A stretch of DNA of 64,000 nucleotides. Source: Halodesulfurarchaeum formicicum (GTDB lineage: Archaea; Halobacteriota; Halobacteria; Halobacteriales; Halobacteriaceae). Positions 8,777 to 16,357 of this stretch are shown one piece after another. A program made the position numbers and the translations under genes. Each line of letters begins with the position of its first letter. Position 1 is the stretch's first letter. The stretch lies in NCBI RefSeq assembly GCF_001886955.1, contig NZ_CP016804.1, forward strand, positions 682,001 to 746,000, read 5' to 3'. A model generated the notes under the pieces. The model was not told the origin of the DNA and did no database searches. It saw only the letters and a list, made by a program, of their open reading frames with translations.

Positions 8777-8837
8777 CCGGATTCGAGCCCTGGAAACCGA
8801 GCGAAGCGAGGTTTCCTTTGGTTCGAATCCGGTCCCA
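8777..8837 (+). repeat. tRNA-Leu T-arm-ended inverted-repeat unit
   Basis: Left end CCGGATTCGAGCC (8777-8789) and right end GGTTCGAATCCGG (8820-8832) are inverted copies with one G-U-compatible mismatch. Both equal the T-arm of the adjacent tRNA-Leu, and the right end continues as TCCCA exactly like the tRNA 3' end. Between them sits the stem AAACC/GGTTT around GAGCGAAGCGA. The core GGAAACCGAGCGA ... GCGAGGTTT also occurs in the unit nearest tRNA-Ser at 23870-23948 (minus strand). Function unknown. Confidence 0.75.
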
Positions 8838-8838
8838 T

Positions 8839-8886
8839 CCCCCACTTTTTCCGAGCGGCTGGGACAGCCGCTCGCAAAACTTGGGG
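8839..8886 (+). repeat. Long hairpin after the T-arm unit
   Basis: Inner arms CGAGCGGCTG (8852-8861) and CAGCCGCTCG (8865-8874) form a perfect 10-bp stem with a 3-nt loop. It is extended outward by TTTT/AAAA and CCCCA/TGGGG with small bulges, about 19 pairs in all. It could act as the 3' boundary of the tRNA-Leu transcript or be part of the same repeat system as the T-arm unit before it. Confidence 0.65.
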
Positions 8887-8976
8887 AAAAGACCGCTAAC
8901 GGCTGTTTTAGATTAGATTACAGCGTCGTGAGTACTCCAAGGTGGATTTTAGTGCTCGCTCCAGCAAGCAACACTC

Positions 8977-9255
8977 ATGACCGACCGTCAACGAGCGCAC
9001 GTCTTCGTGTCCGGACGAGTACAGGGAGTCTTCTTCCGAGCTACCACTCGCGACCAGGCCCAGGAGCGAGACGTTGACGGCTGGGTGAAGAACCTCCCGG
9101 ACGGCCGCGTTGAAGCCGTCTTCGAGGGGCCACAAACGACCGTGGAGGAACTGGTCGAGTGGTGTCACGAGGGGAGCCCGGCTGCGAACGTCGAGAGCGT
9201 GGAGGTTCGTTGGGCGGACCCGGAGGGAATCGAGGGGTTCGAGATCAAACGATGA
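8977..9255 (+). CDS. acyP: Acylphosphatase
   Basis: A 92-residue enzyme that hydrolyses acyl phosphates such as 1,3-bisphosphoglycerate or carbamoyl phosphate. The catalytic pattern is complete: VSGRVQGVFFRATTRDQA with the phosphate-binding loop and its Arg near residue 22, and GWVKNLPDGRVEAVFEG with the catalytic Asn near residue 40. Length is standard. The last codons CGA TGA run straight into the right end of the TnpB element, so the present stop codon lies at or inside the insertion boundary. The original C-terminus may have differed. Confidence 0.95.
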   Translation: MTDRQRAHVFVSGRVQGVFFRATTRDQAQERDVDGWVKNLPDGRVEAVFEGPQTTVEELVEWCHEGSPAANVESVEVRWADPEGIEGFEIKR

Positions 9256-9400
9256 CATCCTCCCCGGCGTGAACGACGGGGTTTCCTCCGTGGGAGTCTC
9301 AGACTGTCTGAGAGTCCCCTAAGGCAACATTCCCGTCACGGTGGACGGTACTCGGGTCTGTGCGCTGTTCTTTGGGACTTTCCTGAGAGCGTGGTGACTC
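9252..9400 (-). ncRNA. Putative TnpB guide RNA (reRNA / sense-overlapping transcript)
   Basis: TnpB elements make a structured RNA from the 3' end of tnpB through the right end, and haloarchaeal IS1341 elements are known to produce sense-overlapping transcripts there. Here a strong stem, 12 of 13 pairs (9292-9304 with 9306-9318), spans the tnpB stop codon and is followed on the minus strand by the CCCCG/CGGGG hairpin. A guide would then be the flanking bases at and below about 9251, the end of acyP. The extent is inferred. Confidence 0.45.
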
Positions 9401-10651
9401 CAGCCATTCGTGGCTGTCCCACTCGAACCGCACGGGCCGTGCCATCGGCCTGACTGCTTTCTCTGTGTGCCGTCTCAGGAACGTTTCTGAGGCTGTAAGG
9501 TCGGCGTGTCCTTCAAATCCGCACGGACAGGTGAGTGTGTCCTGATGCCGTGTCGTTCGGTCTGTGCCGCCACACTGCGGGCACTCTTGACTGGTCCACG
9601 CCTCTGATCGGACCTCGACCGAGATGCCGTATTCCTCGGCGGTACAGGCCAGTCGCTCGGTGAACTGCTTGAACGCCCAGAAGTTGTGCGTCTTGGCGTT
9701 CGTCTCGACCGACCAGTGCGTTTCGAGTACGTCGGTCAAGCCACCGATATACACGGTATCGACCCTTTCGGCGTACAGCCGGTCCAGCAGGTCACGACAC
9801 AGTGCTTCTTGAGCGTGGTCACGGCGACGAGTCCGTTTCCGGTACAGCCGCCGGATACGCTCGCTACTGTACCTGCCTTCATCGAGTTTTGACTGCAACC
9901 GAGCGATCTCGCGTGTCGTCTCACGGAATCGTTGGAACAACTCGCGGCCTTTGTACAGGTATTGCGCACCGGTCGTGGTGGTACAGGCGACGAGATTGTT
10001 TGCACCAATGTCCAGAGCGGCCTTCTCGTCGGCCAGTGGAGTGTCCCGTGCATCGTCAGAAACAGTCACAGGTTGCGAAGCTCGGAAGTTGCTGTCAGTC
10101 TCGTCGTACCACAGTTCTAGTCGGCCTTGGTCTTCGTAGTCGGGCCAATTCGGGTCGCCAACTATTTCCAGACGGAGACGGCTTTTCGGGCTGTTGTGCT
10201 TGTCTCGAAGTTCTTTTCCGACGACCATCTCAAGCCGGGAGCGGTTACCCCATTCGACGCTGTATGCGTCTTTTCGGACGACGCCTTTGAGAACACGACC
10301 ATCGTCCTCGTTACCACGGAAGCCCGGCGGTTCCGGGTGTTCCGTGACTGACGTATTGGACTCGTCGTGATACGCTTTCTTGTTCTCGAAGAACGATCGC
10401 CACGCTTCGCTGTTTGCTCGCCGGACAGTTTGAGCGGTGGACGCGCCGAGAACGGCTTTGTATTTGCCTTCGAGACGCCCTGTATCGGCGTCCCATACGT
10501 CACCGTCGAAGCCGTCTTCATCGTTGTAGCGCATGAGACGCTCGTAATTAATCTCGTTCCAGAGAGCGGCGGAAGCGTCCAACAGGCCACGTAGCACCTG
10601 CTCATCATCGTCGGTGAGCGGTCGCACGACGAACGTGTTGGTACGCTTCAT
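9299..10651 (-). CDS. tnpB: TnpB-like RNA-guided nuclease family protein
   Basis: A 450-residue protein starting [18 protein letters not shown]; an upstream in-frame ATG would add 20 unlikely residues. RuvC-I is ALDIGANNL (Asp214). The zinc ribbon is [14 protein letters not shown]...CPCG (357-378), and RuvC-III is [15 protein letters not shown] (Asp384). In the RuvC-II position the protein has [17 protein letters not shown], where canonical TnpB has VxxEDL, so the catalytic Glu appears to be Gly. Family knowledge: TnpB uses an RNA from the element's right end to guide DNA cleavage that helps keep the element in place. Whether this copy cuts is uncertain. Confidence 0.9.
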   Translation of the reverse strand: MKRTNTFVVRPLTDDDEQVLRGLLDASAALWNEINYERLMRYNDEDGFDGDVWDADTGRLEGKYKAVLGASTAQTVRRANSEAWRSFFENKKAYHDESNTSVTEHPEPPGFRGNEDDGRVLKGVVRKDAYSVEWGNRSRLEMVVGKELRDKHNSPKSRLRLEIVGDPNWPDYEDQGRLELWYDETDSNFRASQPVTVSDDARDTPLADEKAALDIGANNLVACTTTTGAQYLYKGRELFQRFRETTREIARLQSKLDEGRYSSERIRRLYRKRTRRRDHAQEALCRDLLDRLYAERVDTVYIGGLTDVLETHWSVETNAKTHNFWAFKQFTERLACTAEEYGISVEVRSEAWTSQECPQCGGTDRTTRHQDTLTCPCGFEGHADLTASETFLRRHTEKAVRPMARPVRFEWDSHEWLESPRSQESPKEQRTDPSTVHRDGNVALGDSQTV

Positions 10652-10697
10652 GCCACAATTCTTTTCACGTCTCCACGTCAAATAAGTCTTGTGCGAC

Positions 10698-10922
10698 ATG
10701 ACCGTTGACACACCGCTTACGTGTTACATTTGTGGAGAGACCGACGATTGGACTACCCTTGATTTGATTGGTTGTTTCGAGGATCGACAGACCGCAGGGG
10801 AACGGTTTGAAGAAAAGCATGGGAAAGAACCGGACAGCTACCTGTTCGTCTGTCCCGAGTGCAAAGAGGAGAATCCGCACCATGCCGAAAACTGCTATGA
10901 GAAGTACGGGAAAGTCACATGA
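10698..10922 (+). CDS. Small zinc-finger protein carried by the TnpB element
   Basis: A 74-residue protein divergent from tnpB across only 46 nt. Two CxxC knuckles frame the protein: CYICGE (residues 9-14) and CPECKEE (about 52-58), with another Cys-rich tail HHAENC. Between them is an acidic segment, [20 protein letters not shown]. It probably binds one or two zinc ions. It overlaps the next small gene by 4 nt (ATGA). Not recognised as a named family with confidence. Being inside the element ends, it is likely cargo or an accessory factor. Confidence 0.7.
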   Translation: MTVDTPLTCYICGETDDWTTLDLIGCFEDRQTAGERFEEKHGKEPDSYLFVCPECKEENPHHAENCYEKYGKVT

Positions 10923-11062
10923 GGCCAGCAATTGACCTTTCCTACGGATTACACGGTCGTCTGAAAGATTACGCCGAAGCAAACGACTTGGAACTTTCAG
11001 AAGCGTATGCAGAAGTGTTGGAAGCGGGTCTTGAAGCGTTGGAGACTCAAGACCAGCAGTAA
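10919..11062 (+). CDS. Small helical protein, ribbon-helix-helix-like
   Basis: A 47-residue protein: [20 protein letters not shown], then ANDLELSEAYAEVLEAGLEA. A short beta-like start followed by two amphipathic helices with the spacing LHGRLKDYAEANDLELSEAYAEVL resembles ribbon-helix-helix (CopG/VapB-like) proteins. It is translationally coupled to the zinc-finger gene before it and ends about 40 bp before the element's left-end hairpin. It may regulate the pair or tnpB. Function inferred only. Confidence 0.6.
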   Translation: MRPAIDLSYGLHGRLKDYAEANDLELSEAYAEVLEAGLEALETQDQQ

Positions 11063-11143
11063 CGCAGCGGTTTCTTACCAGAGCGTACGCGATTCACGCC
11101 CGCCGTGAACGGCGGGATTCTCTCGCTGTATCAAGATAGCTGC

Positions 11144-11882
11144 CTACTCCTCTTCGACACTCGGGTGCTGGGTGGGTGCTGCTGTATGTGGCTCGGCGAA
11201 GTATTCGTTCATCACATCCAGTGACTCGATTTCCCGGCGTTTTCGCTCCGCATCGTCGATCTCCTCGCATCCGGGCGGGACCTCTCGACCACGACCCGTG
11301 AAGTACCCCTCGGGGGCGACCCAGTCGTGGTAAAAATGGCACGTCCGAATCTTCGACGACTGCGACACCGACCGACGCACCGTGGCCCGCGACGATGATC
11401 GTCTGGTAGGGTTGCTCCGCGAGCCGACCCGCCGCGTACAATCCCGGAACGCCCGTTCGACCCCGGGTGTCGGTCTCGACGAAGTCCTTGCCCCGGTGTT
11501 TGATCTCCACGCCGTCGATGTCCGCCAGGTAATCGACCGTGTTCTTCGTCGCTGCGACGACCACGTCGGTCGTGAGAGACTCTCCAGACGCGGTTTCGGC
11601 ACGGAATCCCTGGTCCGTGGATTGCAGGTCCGTCACCGCTCCTTCGTGTCGGTCACAGCCGGCATGCTCGGCCTGTGCTGCCATCATATCGAGCAAGAGC
11701 CGGCTATTGACCCCGGCTGGAAATCCCGGGAAGTTCTCCAGGTGGGCGTTCCGGCGGAGCAGCGAGCCGCCGTCGTCCACGATGGTTGTCTCCAGGCCCG
11801 CCCGGGCGGTGAAAATCCCCGCCGAGAGGCCGGCCGGCCCGCCACCGACGATCAGCACGTCGCTGTCGGTCGTGTCTGCCAT
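11144..11882 (-). pseudogene. FAD-dependent pyridine nucleotide-disulphide oxidoreductase, frameshifted
   Basis: The start MADTTDSDVLIVGGGPAGLS gives a Rossmann FAD site GGGPAG. ENFPGFPAGV, VVVAATKNTVDYLAD and GVPGLYAAGRLAE follow, as in thioredoxin-reductase-like enzymes lacking the CxxC. After VVEDSDVPF the frame is lost. The correct continuation, YHDWVAPEGYFTGRGREVPP through QHPSVEEE, lies in the next frame. Removing one base from the A5 run at 11332-11336 (T5 in the gene) restores a single protein of about 245 residues. The uncorrected frame runs on to 11094 with a low-complexity tail. Either a real mutation or a sequencing error in the homopolymer. Confidence 0.85.
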
Positions 11883-11929
11883 AGGTTCACATCTATTGGC
11901 AATCCCAAAAACGAATGGGTCCTGGCAGG

Positions 11930-12565
11930 TCACTCCTGCTCGATGGCAATGGCTCGAACTGGCCCGCCGTCGGTCCCCAGCGGGAGCGGTTGGGCGTGCA
12001 ATTCGAACCGCTCGGGGACCGATTCGAGGTTGGTGAGGTTCTCGATGATAAGCAGTTCGGCTCCCAGCAGCGCGTGATGGGCCTGATAGCCTTCGGGCTC
12101 CGCTTGGTCGCGATTCGGTGACGGGGACGGATCCGGGTTGAGCGTGTCCGTCCCGACTGCGAGATCCCGCTTTGCACACCGGCGGGCCGTCTCGGGGGCC
12201 AGATACGGATGATCGAGGTAGCGGTCGGTCCCCCAGAACTCGTCCCAGCCAGTCTGAAAGACGACACAGTCGGCCTCGGTTTCGGGGACGCGTTCGGGTG
12301 GAATTGGCTCCCTGGCGTCCAGGTCACGACAATCGACCCGGATTGTATCGAAGACGAACCGTTCGACAGGCAAGTCAGCGAGGGGCTTCCCCTCTGGTTC
12401 GGTGTGAGACGGCGCGTCGATGTGGGTCCCGGCGTGACTGGTTCCCTCGAACCCAGTCACACGGTAGCCGTCCTGCTCGATAGTTTTTACCGGCGACACC
12501 TGGACCCCGGGATCGCCGGGAAACGTCGGCATGTCGGCCTCGAAGCGGTGAGAGAGATCCTGCAC
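11930..12565 (-). CDS. Cyclase-family metal-dependent hydrolase (kynurenine formamidase-like)
   Basis: A 211-residue protein from a GTG start giving VQDLSHRFEADMPTFPGDP, the usual beginning of the family; upstream codons read as non-native. The metal motif is HAGTHIDAPSH (HxGTHxDxPxH), and YQAHHALLGAELLIIENLTNL near the end supplies the conserved His and Glu. Members hydrolyse arylformamides, cyclic imides or isatin, so the substrate is uncertain. It lies 47 nt upstream of the broken oxidoreductase on the same strand and 40 nt downstream of a SnoaL-like gene. Confidence 0.88.
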   Translation of the reverse strand: MQDLSHRFEADMPTFPGDPGVQVSPVKTIEQDGYRVTGFEGTSHAGTHIDAPSHTEPEGKPLADLPVERFVFDTIRVDCRDLDAREPIPPERVPETEADCVVFQTGWDEFWGTDRYLDHPYLAPETARRCAKRDLAVGTDTLNPDPSPSPNRDQAEPEGYQAHHALLGAELLIIENLTNLESVPERFELHAQPLPLGTDGGPVRAIAIEQE

Positions 12566-12605
12566 AGATAGCCCTACGCTTCCGGCCCGGAAAACGCTGC
12601 GGGGC

Positions 12606-13046
12606 CTATTGCTTCGAGGCGAGCCCCATCGGGGCGACCAGACCCAGTTCACGGACCATCCCCAGCGTGTCCCAGTAGGACCAGACCTCGGCGATTTTTC
12701 CGTCTTCGAACTCGAAGACGTTCAGTCCTGTTCCGGTGAACTCCTTGCCCTGGCCTTCGATTCCGAACAGTTCCTCCGTGTGAGTCCCTTCGGAAGTCCA
12801 GCGGACCGCGACCTGATCGCCCGAGCGAAACACCGATTCGACGTGGTAGTCGATGTCGGGGAAGGCCCCGTGATACCGTTTGACGAATGCCTTGACCTGT
12901 GACGGCGATTCCAGCGTCCCGGGAGTCACACTTCGTGGTCCGTGATACCGGATGTCCTCGGCCAGTATCTCCTCGGCTACGTCCAGGGCTCCTTCGGTGA
13001 ACAGTTCCTCGTAGTATCGTTTGACGACGGTTTCGTGATCTGACAT
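12606..13046 (-). CDS. SnoaL-like ester cyclase-family protein
   Basis: A 146-residue NTF2-fold protein starting MSDHETVVKRYYEELFTEG. The family pattern is clear: LFTEGALDVAEEILAEDIRYHGP, QVKAFVKRYHGAFPDIDYHVE and VAVRWTSEGTHTEELFGI...FEDGKIAEVWSYWDTLGM. These small proteins act as hydrolases, isomerases or cyclases on small molecules, and many have no known substrate. An in-frame ATG five codons upstream is less likely. It heads a possible leftward group with the cyclase and the FAD enzyme. Confidence 0.88.
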   Translation of the reverse strand: MSDHETVVKRYYEELFTEGALDVAEEILAEDIRYHGPRSVTPGTLESPSQVKAFVKRYHGAFPDIDYHVESVFRSGDQVAVRWTSEGTHTEELFGIEGQGKEFTGTGLNVFEFEDGKIAEVWSYWDTLGMVRELGLVAPMGLASKQ

Positions 13047-13196
13047 GGGTTGTTTACACATACCAAAGTTAGGCCTGCCGATACAAAATTGGACGGGAAG
13101 CCCGTGATTTGCGCCCCTTCTTGGCGACGACCGTCGAAAACTGGCAGAGAGCGGTTGGGGCTAGCAATTCCCGATCCGAACTCCTGTTGGGCGAAG

Positions 13197-13205
13197 TTAT
13201 ATTAT
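13197..13205 (+). promoter_or_regulatory. Box A (TATA) of the universal stress protein gene
   Basis: TTATATTAT is centred about 30 nt before the ATG at 13231, the spacing of a leaderless haloarchaeal promoter. It is among the most AT-rich short stretches in this part of the window. Confidence 0.6.
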
Positions 13206-13230
13206 GCATTGCCAACAATATCTATCTGGT

Positions 13231-13632
13231 ATGTACCAGATACTAATGCCCGTCGACCGGGACGAGGACCGAAGTGCGGCCCAGGCGGAGTACATCCTGA
13301 ACTGCCCGGTCGATCACGACGAAATCGAGGTTACCGTACTGCACGTGCTCGCTCGTAAAGACGCGTCCACGGCGGACAGTGAGAACTTCGACGGAAACGA
13401 GGCGGCGATCGCAGCCGCGAATCGACTGGAGGGGGCTGGAATCACTGTCAACCGAACTCTTGGCACGGGCGAGCCTGTATCGGGCCGGATCCTGGACCGG
13501 GCCGCGGAGATCGATGCGGACGAGATCGTTATGAGCGGCCGGAAGCGCTCCGGTGTCTCGCAGGTCCTGATCGGCAGCACCGCGACGGACGTGATGCAGG
13601 CGGCCGAACGCCCGGTCGTCATGGTCGGGTGA
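13231..13632 (+). CDS. Universal stress protein (UspA family)
   Basis: A 133-residue single-domain UspA protein. MYQILMPVDRDEDRSAAQ begins the first strand with the Asp of the nucleotide site. EVTVLHVL follows, and the C-terminal ATP-binding pattern is DEIVMSGRKRSGVSQVLIGS (G-x2-R-x-G-x..GS/T) ending ERPVVMVG. The downstream ATG at 13231 is chosen because it matches family starts and the promoter spacing. A stress-related nucleotide-binding role is general to the family. Confidence 0.92.
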   Translation: MYQILMPVDRDEDRSAAQAEYILNCPVDHDEIEVTVLHVLARKDASTADSENFDGNEAAIAAANRLEGAGITVNRTLGTGEPVSGRILDRAAEIDADEIVMSGRKRSGVSQVLIGSTATDVMQAAERPVVMVG

Positions 13633-13677
13633 CCTGTTCGAACGGATCGGTTTCGGCGTTGACCGTGCTGGTCTTTC

Positions 13678-15459
13678 TTACCGGTCTTCGGCCCCCGGTG
13701 CCGGCCCCGGTTTCGGGTGATCGTATCGCCGGGGGACCATCGCCGTCTCGACGTACGTCTGGCCACCGGTATAGTCAACGCCCGGCTGAATGAACGGATA
13801 GGGTCCCTCCGCTGGCGTGTTTTGGACCCACCCCCCGGATGGTGGCGTGTCTACTCGGCCTGTCAGTTCGTACTCGACTGGCGAATTGGCTTCCAGGAAC
13901 TCAACCAGCACGGCGGCCGGAATTGCGTCCTCGACCGAGACGTTTCTGAACGGAAAGTTACAGCCTCCGAGATCTCGTTTTGCGGCGCCGGGCCGACGGA
14001 AGGTGGCCACTCGGTAGGTCTCGTCCGGATCGATCGGGGCCCCATCGATGAGGAAGGAAACGAGCCGTCGGCCCCGTTTGGCAGTCGGGTCGATGAGAAG
14101 TTCAACGTTCCCGGAGAAGGCCCGCATTCGACCGTCTTCCTGGTCGTAGACGTGCGGCGTGAAGTTGTCGATGAGCGACGTTTCGACGTGATTCCAGAGT
14201 TGCTGGCCCCAGGCGTCTCCCGCTGCCACGGGTGCGGTGACCGGGAAGAAGGTATAGATGTCCTCGAGGGTGATCTCCCCGGCCGGAATCGCCTGCCCGT
14301 ACCGGTTGCCATGCGAGATCGCGAGGTCGGCATCGAAGTACTCGACCAGCGCGTCGTTGAACAGGGTATTCCACGGGCTTTCGAGAAACGACTGGCGGGA
14401 GAGGGGGGACTTCGTTTCGCCGACGACCGTCGAGAGCGGTCGATCGAGCGTGCCGGCGCCCCGCTGGAATCCGGGATTCGACTCGAAGAAGGGTGCCCGA
14501 AGTTCCTCGACGGTCACTTCTGTGGCCGTATCCGGGGCTGGCGTGTACTCGTGTCCGTCTACGAACGTGTAGAGGACGTGTCGGAAGGCCGGACGACCGC
14601 CGTCGAACCGAACGTCGATCCGGCCAAGGGCCTCGCTCATGCCGGATTCGACGACGACCGTTTCGGTCGAGCCGATCACGATCGGCTCGTAGGTGTACTC
14701 GTGGGTATGGGCGCTGAGGGACACGTCGACACTCTCGAAGTCCTTTGCGGCCTGTACGACCCAGGGCAGCCCGATTTCGGTGACGGCCACGACGAACGAC
14801 GCGCCCGCTTCTCGGGCCGCGCGAGCGGTCTCATCCAGCAACGAGGGTGCCTTCCCGAAAGCGTACTTTCCCTCGTGGAAGGCCGGGGCCATGCGGTCGA
14901 TGTACGGGTTTGTCATGCCCACGATGCCGATGGTTACGCCACCGACCTCCACCAGGCGATAGCCATCGTATAACTGGCTGCCGGAGGCATCCGTGAGGTT
15001 CGTGGCGAGTGTCGGTGCGTCAAGCGCGTCGAACAGCTCCAGTGCGGAGCCGTCCGCCGCTCCTTCGTGACCGAAGTCCCAGTTGCCGGGCACATACACG
15101 TCCGGCTGGACGTGGGCGTTGATCGGCTCGATCATGATTTGTCCGTTCGTGTAGGTCGTCTCGGCGGTGCCGTGGAATGTATCCCCGGACATCGCGAGGA
15201 GCGTGTCGTACTCGCTCCGCAGGGCGTCGAGCTTCGATACGTGGGTGGGGAGTCCCCGAACGGGTCGAATCACTTCGTCTTCGCCCTCGAACTCGATCGG
15301 TGGTCGAGCACGGGGGTTGTCGTAGTACACCTGTTGGGACGATCCAAGCTGTCCGTGAAGGTCAGCGAGGTGCGTTAGCACGAAATCCGGGTCTCCAGCG
15401 GGTGCGTCTGTCCCATCGAAGTACGTCCATTCTCCAAGGTATTTGGTATCGATACTCAT
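13678..15459 (-). CDS. SoxB-like metallophosphatase / 5'-nucleotidase family hydrolase
   Basis: A 593-residue two-domain protein. The N-terminal calcineurin-like domain has THLADLHGQL, LLAMSGDTFHG, VYVPGNWDFGHEG and LSAHTHEYTYEP, the four metal-binding blocks. The C-terminal 5'-nucleotidase domain has ISHGNRYGQAIPAGEITLED. The TNGQ after the GDTFHG block and GNWDFG instead of GNHEFD recall SoxB thiosulfohydrolase more than periplasmic 5'-nucleotidase. No signal peptide is visible, unlike bacterial SoxB, and no soxYZ or soxAX genes are present here. It may hydrolyse nucleotides or a sulfur carrier adduct. The substrate is open. Confidence 0.8.
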   Translation of the reverse strand: MSIDTKYLGEWTYFDGTDAPAGDPDFVLTHLADLHGQLGSSQQVYYDNPRARPPIEFEGEDEVIRPVRGLPTHVSKLDALRSEYDTLLAMSGDTFHGTAETTYTNGQIMIEPINAHVQPDVYVPGNWDFGHEGAADGSALELFDALDAPTLATNLTDASGSQLYDGYRLVEVGGVTIGIVGMTNPYIDRMAPAFHEGKYAFGKAPSLLDETARAAREAGASFVVAVTEIGLPWVVQAAKDFESVDVSLSAHTHEYTYEPIVIGSTETVVVESGMSEALGRIDVRFDGGRPAFRHVLYTFVDGHEYTPAPDTATEVTVEELRAPFFESNPGFQRGAGTLDRPLSTVVGETKSPLSRQSFLESPWNTLFNDALVEYFDADLAISHGNRYGQAIPAGEITLEDIYTFFPVTAPVAAGDAWGQQLWNHVETSLIDNFTPHVYDQEDGRMRAFSGNVELLIDPTAKRGRRLVSFLIDGAPIDPDETYRVATFRRPGAAKRDLGGCNFPFRNVSVEDAIPAAVLVEFLEANSPVEYELTGRVDTPPSGGWVQNTPAEGPYPFIQPGVDYTGGQTYVETAMVPRRYDHPKPGPAPGAEDR

Positions 15460-15547
15460 TGTGCCTGCTACTCACGGGTGACGTAAAACTGCCTCCCCGG
15501 CCTCGGGCGCACAAACGTTTTGAGGGCACCGCGAGACCCTTGTAGCA

Positions 15548-16357
15548 ATGACTGACTCGTGTGCCTTGCTGGACGACATCATCGCGGACATCGACGCCAT
15601 CTTTCTGTTCTCCCCGACCCCTTCCGAGTACGAGGCGGCCCAGTCCCTGGAGGAGATCCCGGTCGTGGTCGTCGGGACGGAGAACGATGTCGACGCGGAG
15701 GTGTTTGTCGACGTTCCGCTGGAGTTCGATCGCGTTCGGGACTACATTCAGTTCGCGCTGGAGGGGGCGACAGACCAGGAGGTCGTCGAACCGGGGGACG
15801 AGGTGGCGGCCGTCCTCAGTCTGTTCAGCGACGACCGGGATATGGTCGCTCGGGTGCGCGTTCAGAGTGGCACTCACGGGATTTACGACCTGTTCACTGA
15901 ATCCCGGGCCGACCCGGACGTGATTCGGAACACCTTCGACGTGGCGATCGAACTCGGGAAGAAAGGCCAGAAGGGCAAACCGGTCGGGGCGCTGTTCGTG
16001 GTCGGCGACGCCGGCAACGTAATGAACAAATCCCGGCCGCTCTCGTACAACCCCTTCGAGAAGTCCCACGTCCACGTCGGGGATCCGATCGTGAACGTGA
16101 TGCTCAAGGAGTTTTCGCGGCTGGACGGCGCCTTCGTCATCTCGGACTCCGGCAAGATCGTCTCAGCGTACCGGTATCTCGAACCCTCTGCGGAGGGCGT
16201 GGACATCCCGAAGGGCCTGGGCGCTCGTCACATGGCTGCGGGTGCCATCACGCGGGATACCGGGGCCGTGGCGGTCGTCTTGAGCGAAAGCGACGGGATG
16301 GTCCGGGCGTTCAAGAGCGGCGATCTGGTCCTGGAGCTAGATCCGGAGGAGTACTGA
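15548..16357 (+). CDS. dacZ: Diadenylate cyclase (c-di-AMP synthase)
   Basis: A 269-residue protein of the archaeal DacZ type. The N-terminal part (1-120) is archaeal-specific. The DAC domain (about 130-250) carries LDGAFVIS (DGA motif) and GLGARHMAAGAIT (RHR-like motif), which bind ATP and catalyse c-di-AMP formation. In Haloferax volcanii DacZ is essential and its product affects osmotic behaviour. The stop abuts the ATG of an MscS-type channel gene, so the nucleotide and a channel are encoded in one operon, consistent with osmotic control. Confidence 0.92.
   Translation: MTDSCALLDDIIADIDAIFLFSPTPSEYEAAQSLEEIPVVVVGTENDVDAEVFVDVPLEFDRVRDYIQFALEGATDQEVVEPGDEVAAVLSLFSDDRDMVARVRVQSGTHGIYDLFTESRADPDVIRNTFDVAIELGKKGQKGKPVGALFVVGDAGNVMNKSRPLSYNPFEKSHVHVGDPIVNVMLKEFSRLDGAFVISDSGKIVSAYRYLEPSAEGVDIPKGLGARHMAAGAITRDTGAVAVVLSESDGMVRAFKSGDLVLELDPEEY

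Larger units (their letters stand above)
9252..11117 (-). mobile_element. IS1341-type element (IS200/IS605 superfamily), tnpB with two divergent small genes
   Basis: Bounded on the right-end side by TGACATCCTCCCCGGCGTGA at 9253 onward with hairpin CCCCG/CGGGG (9262-9266, 9277-9281), and on the other side by hairpin CCCGCC-GTGAAC-GGCGGG (11099-11116). Both ends share the loop sequence CGTGAACG in the same orientation, and there are no terminal inverted repeats, as in IS200/IS605. There is no tnpA, so movement would need a transposase elsewhere. Inside are tnpB (minus) and a divergent pair of small genes. It sits between two convergent genes, touching the acyP stop. Exact ends cannot be fixed by eye. 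Confidence 0.8.

Noticed and set aside
11094-11882. A full-length FAD oxidoreductase running to 11094 without a break
   Set aside because: The last 80 residues in that frame are low-complexity and unlike the family. The normal C-terminus is in the neighbouring frame.
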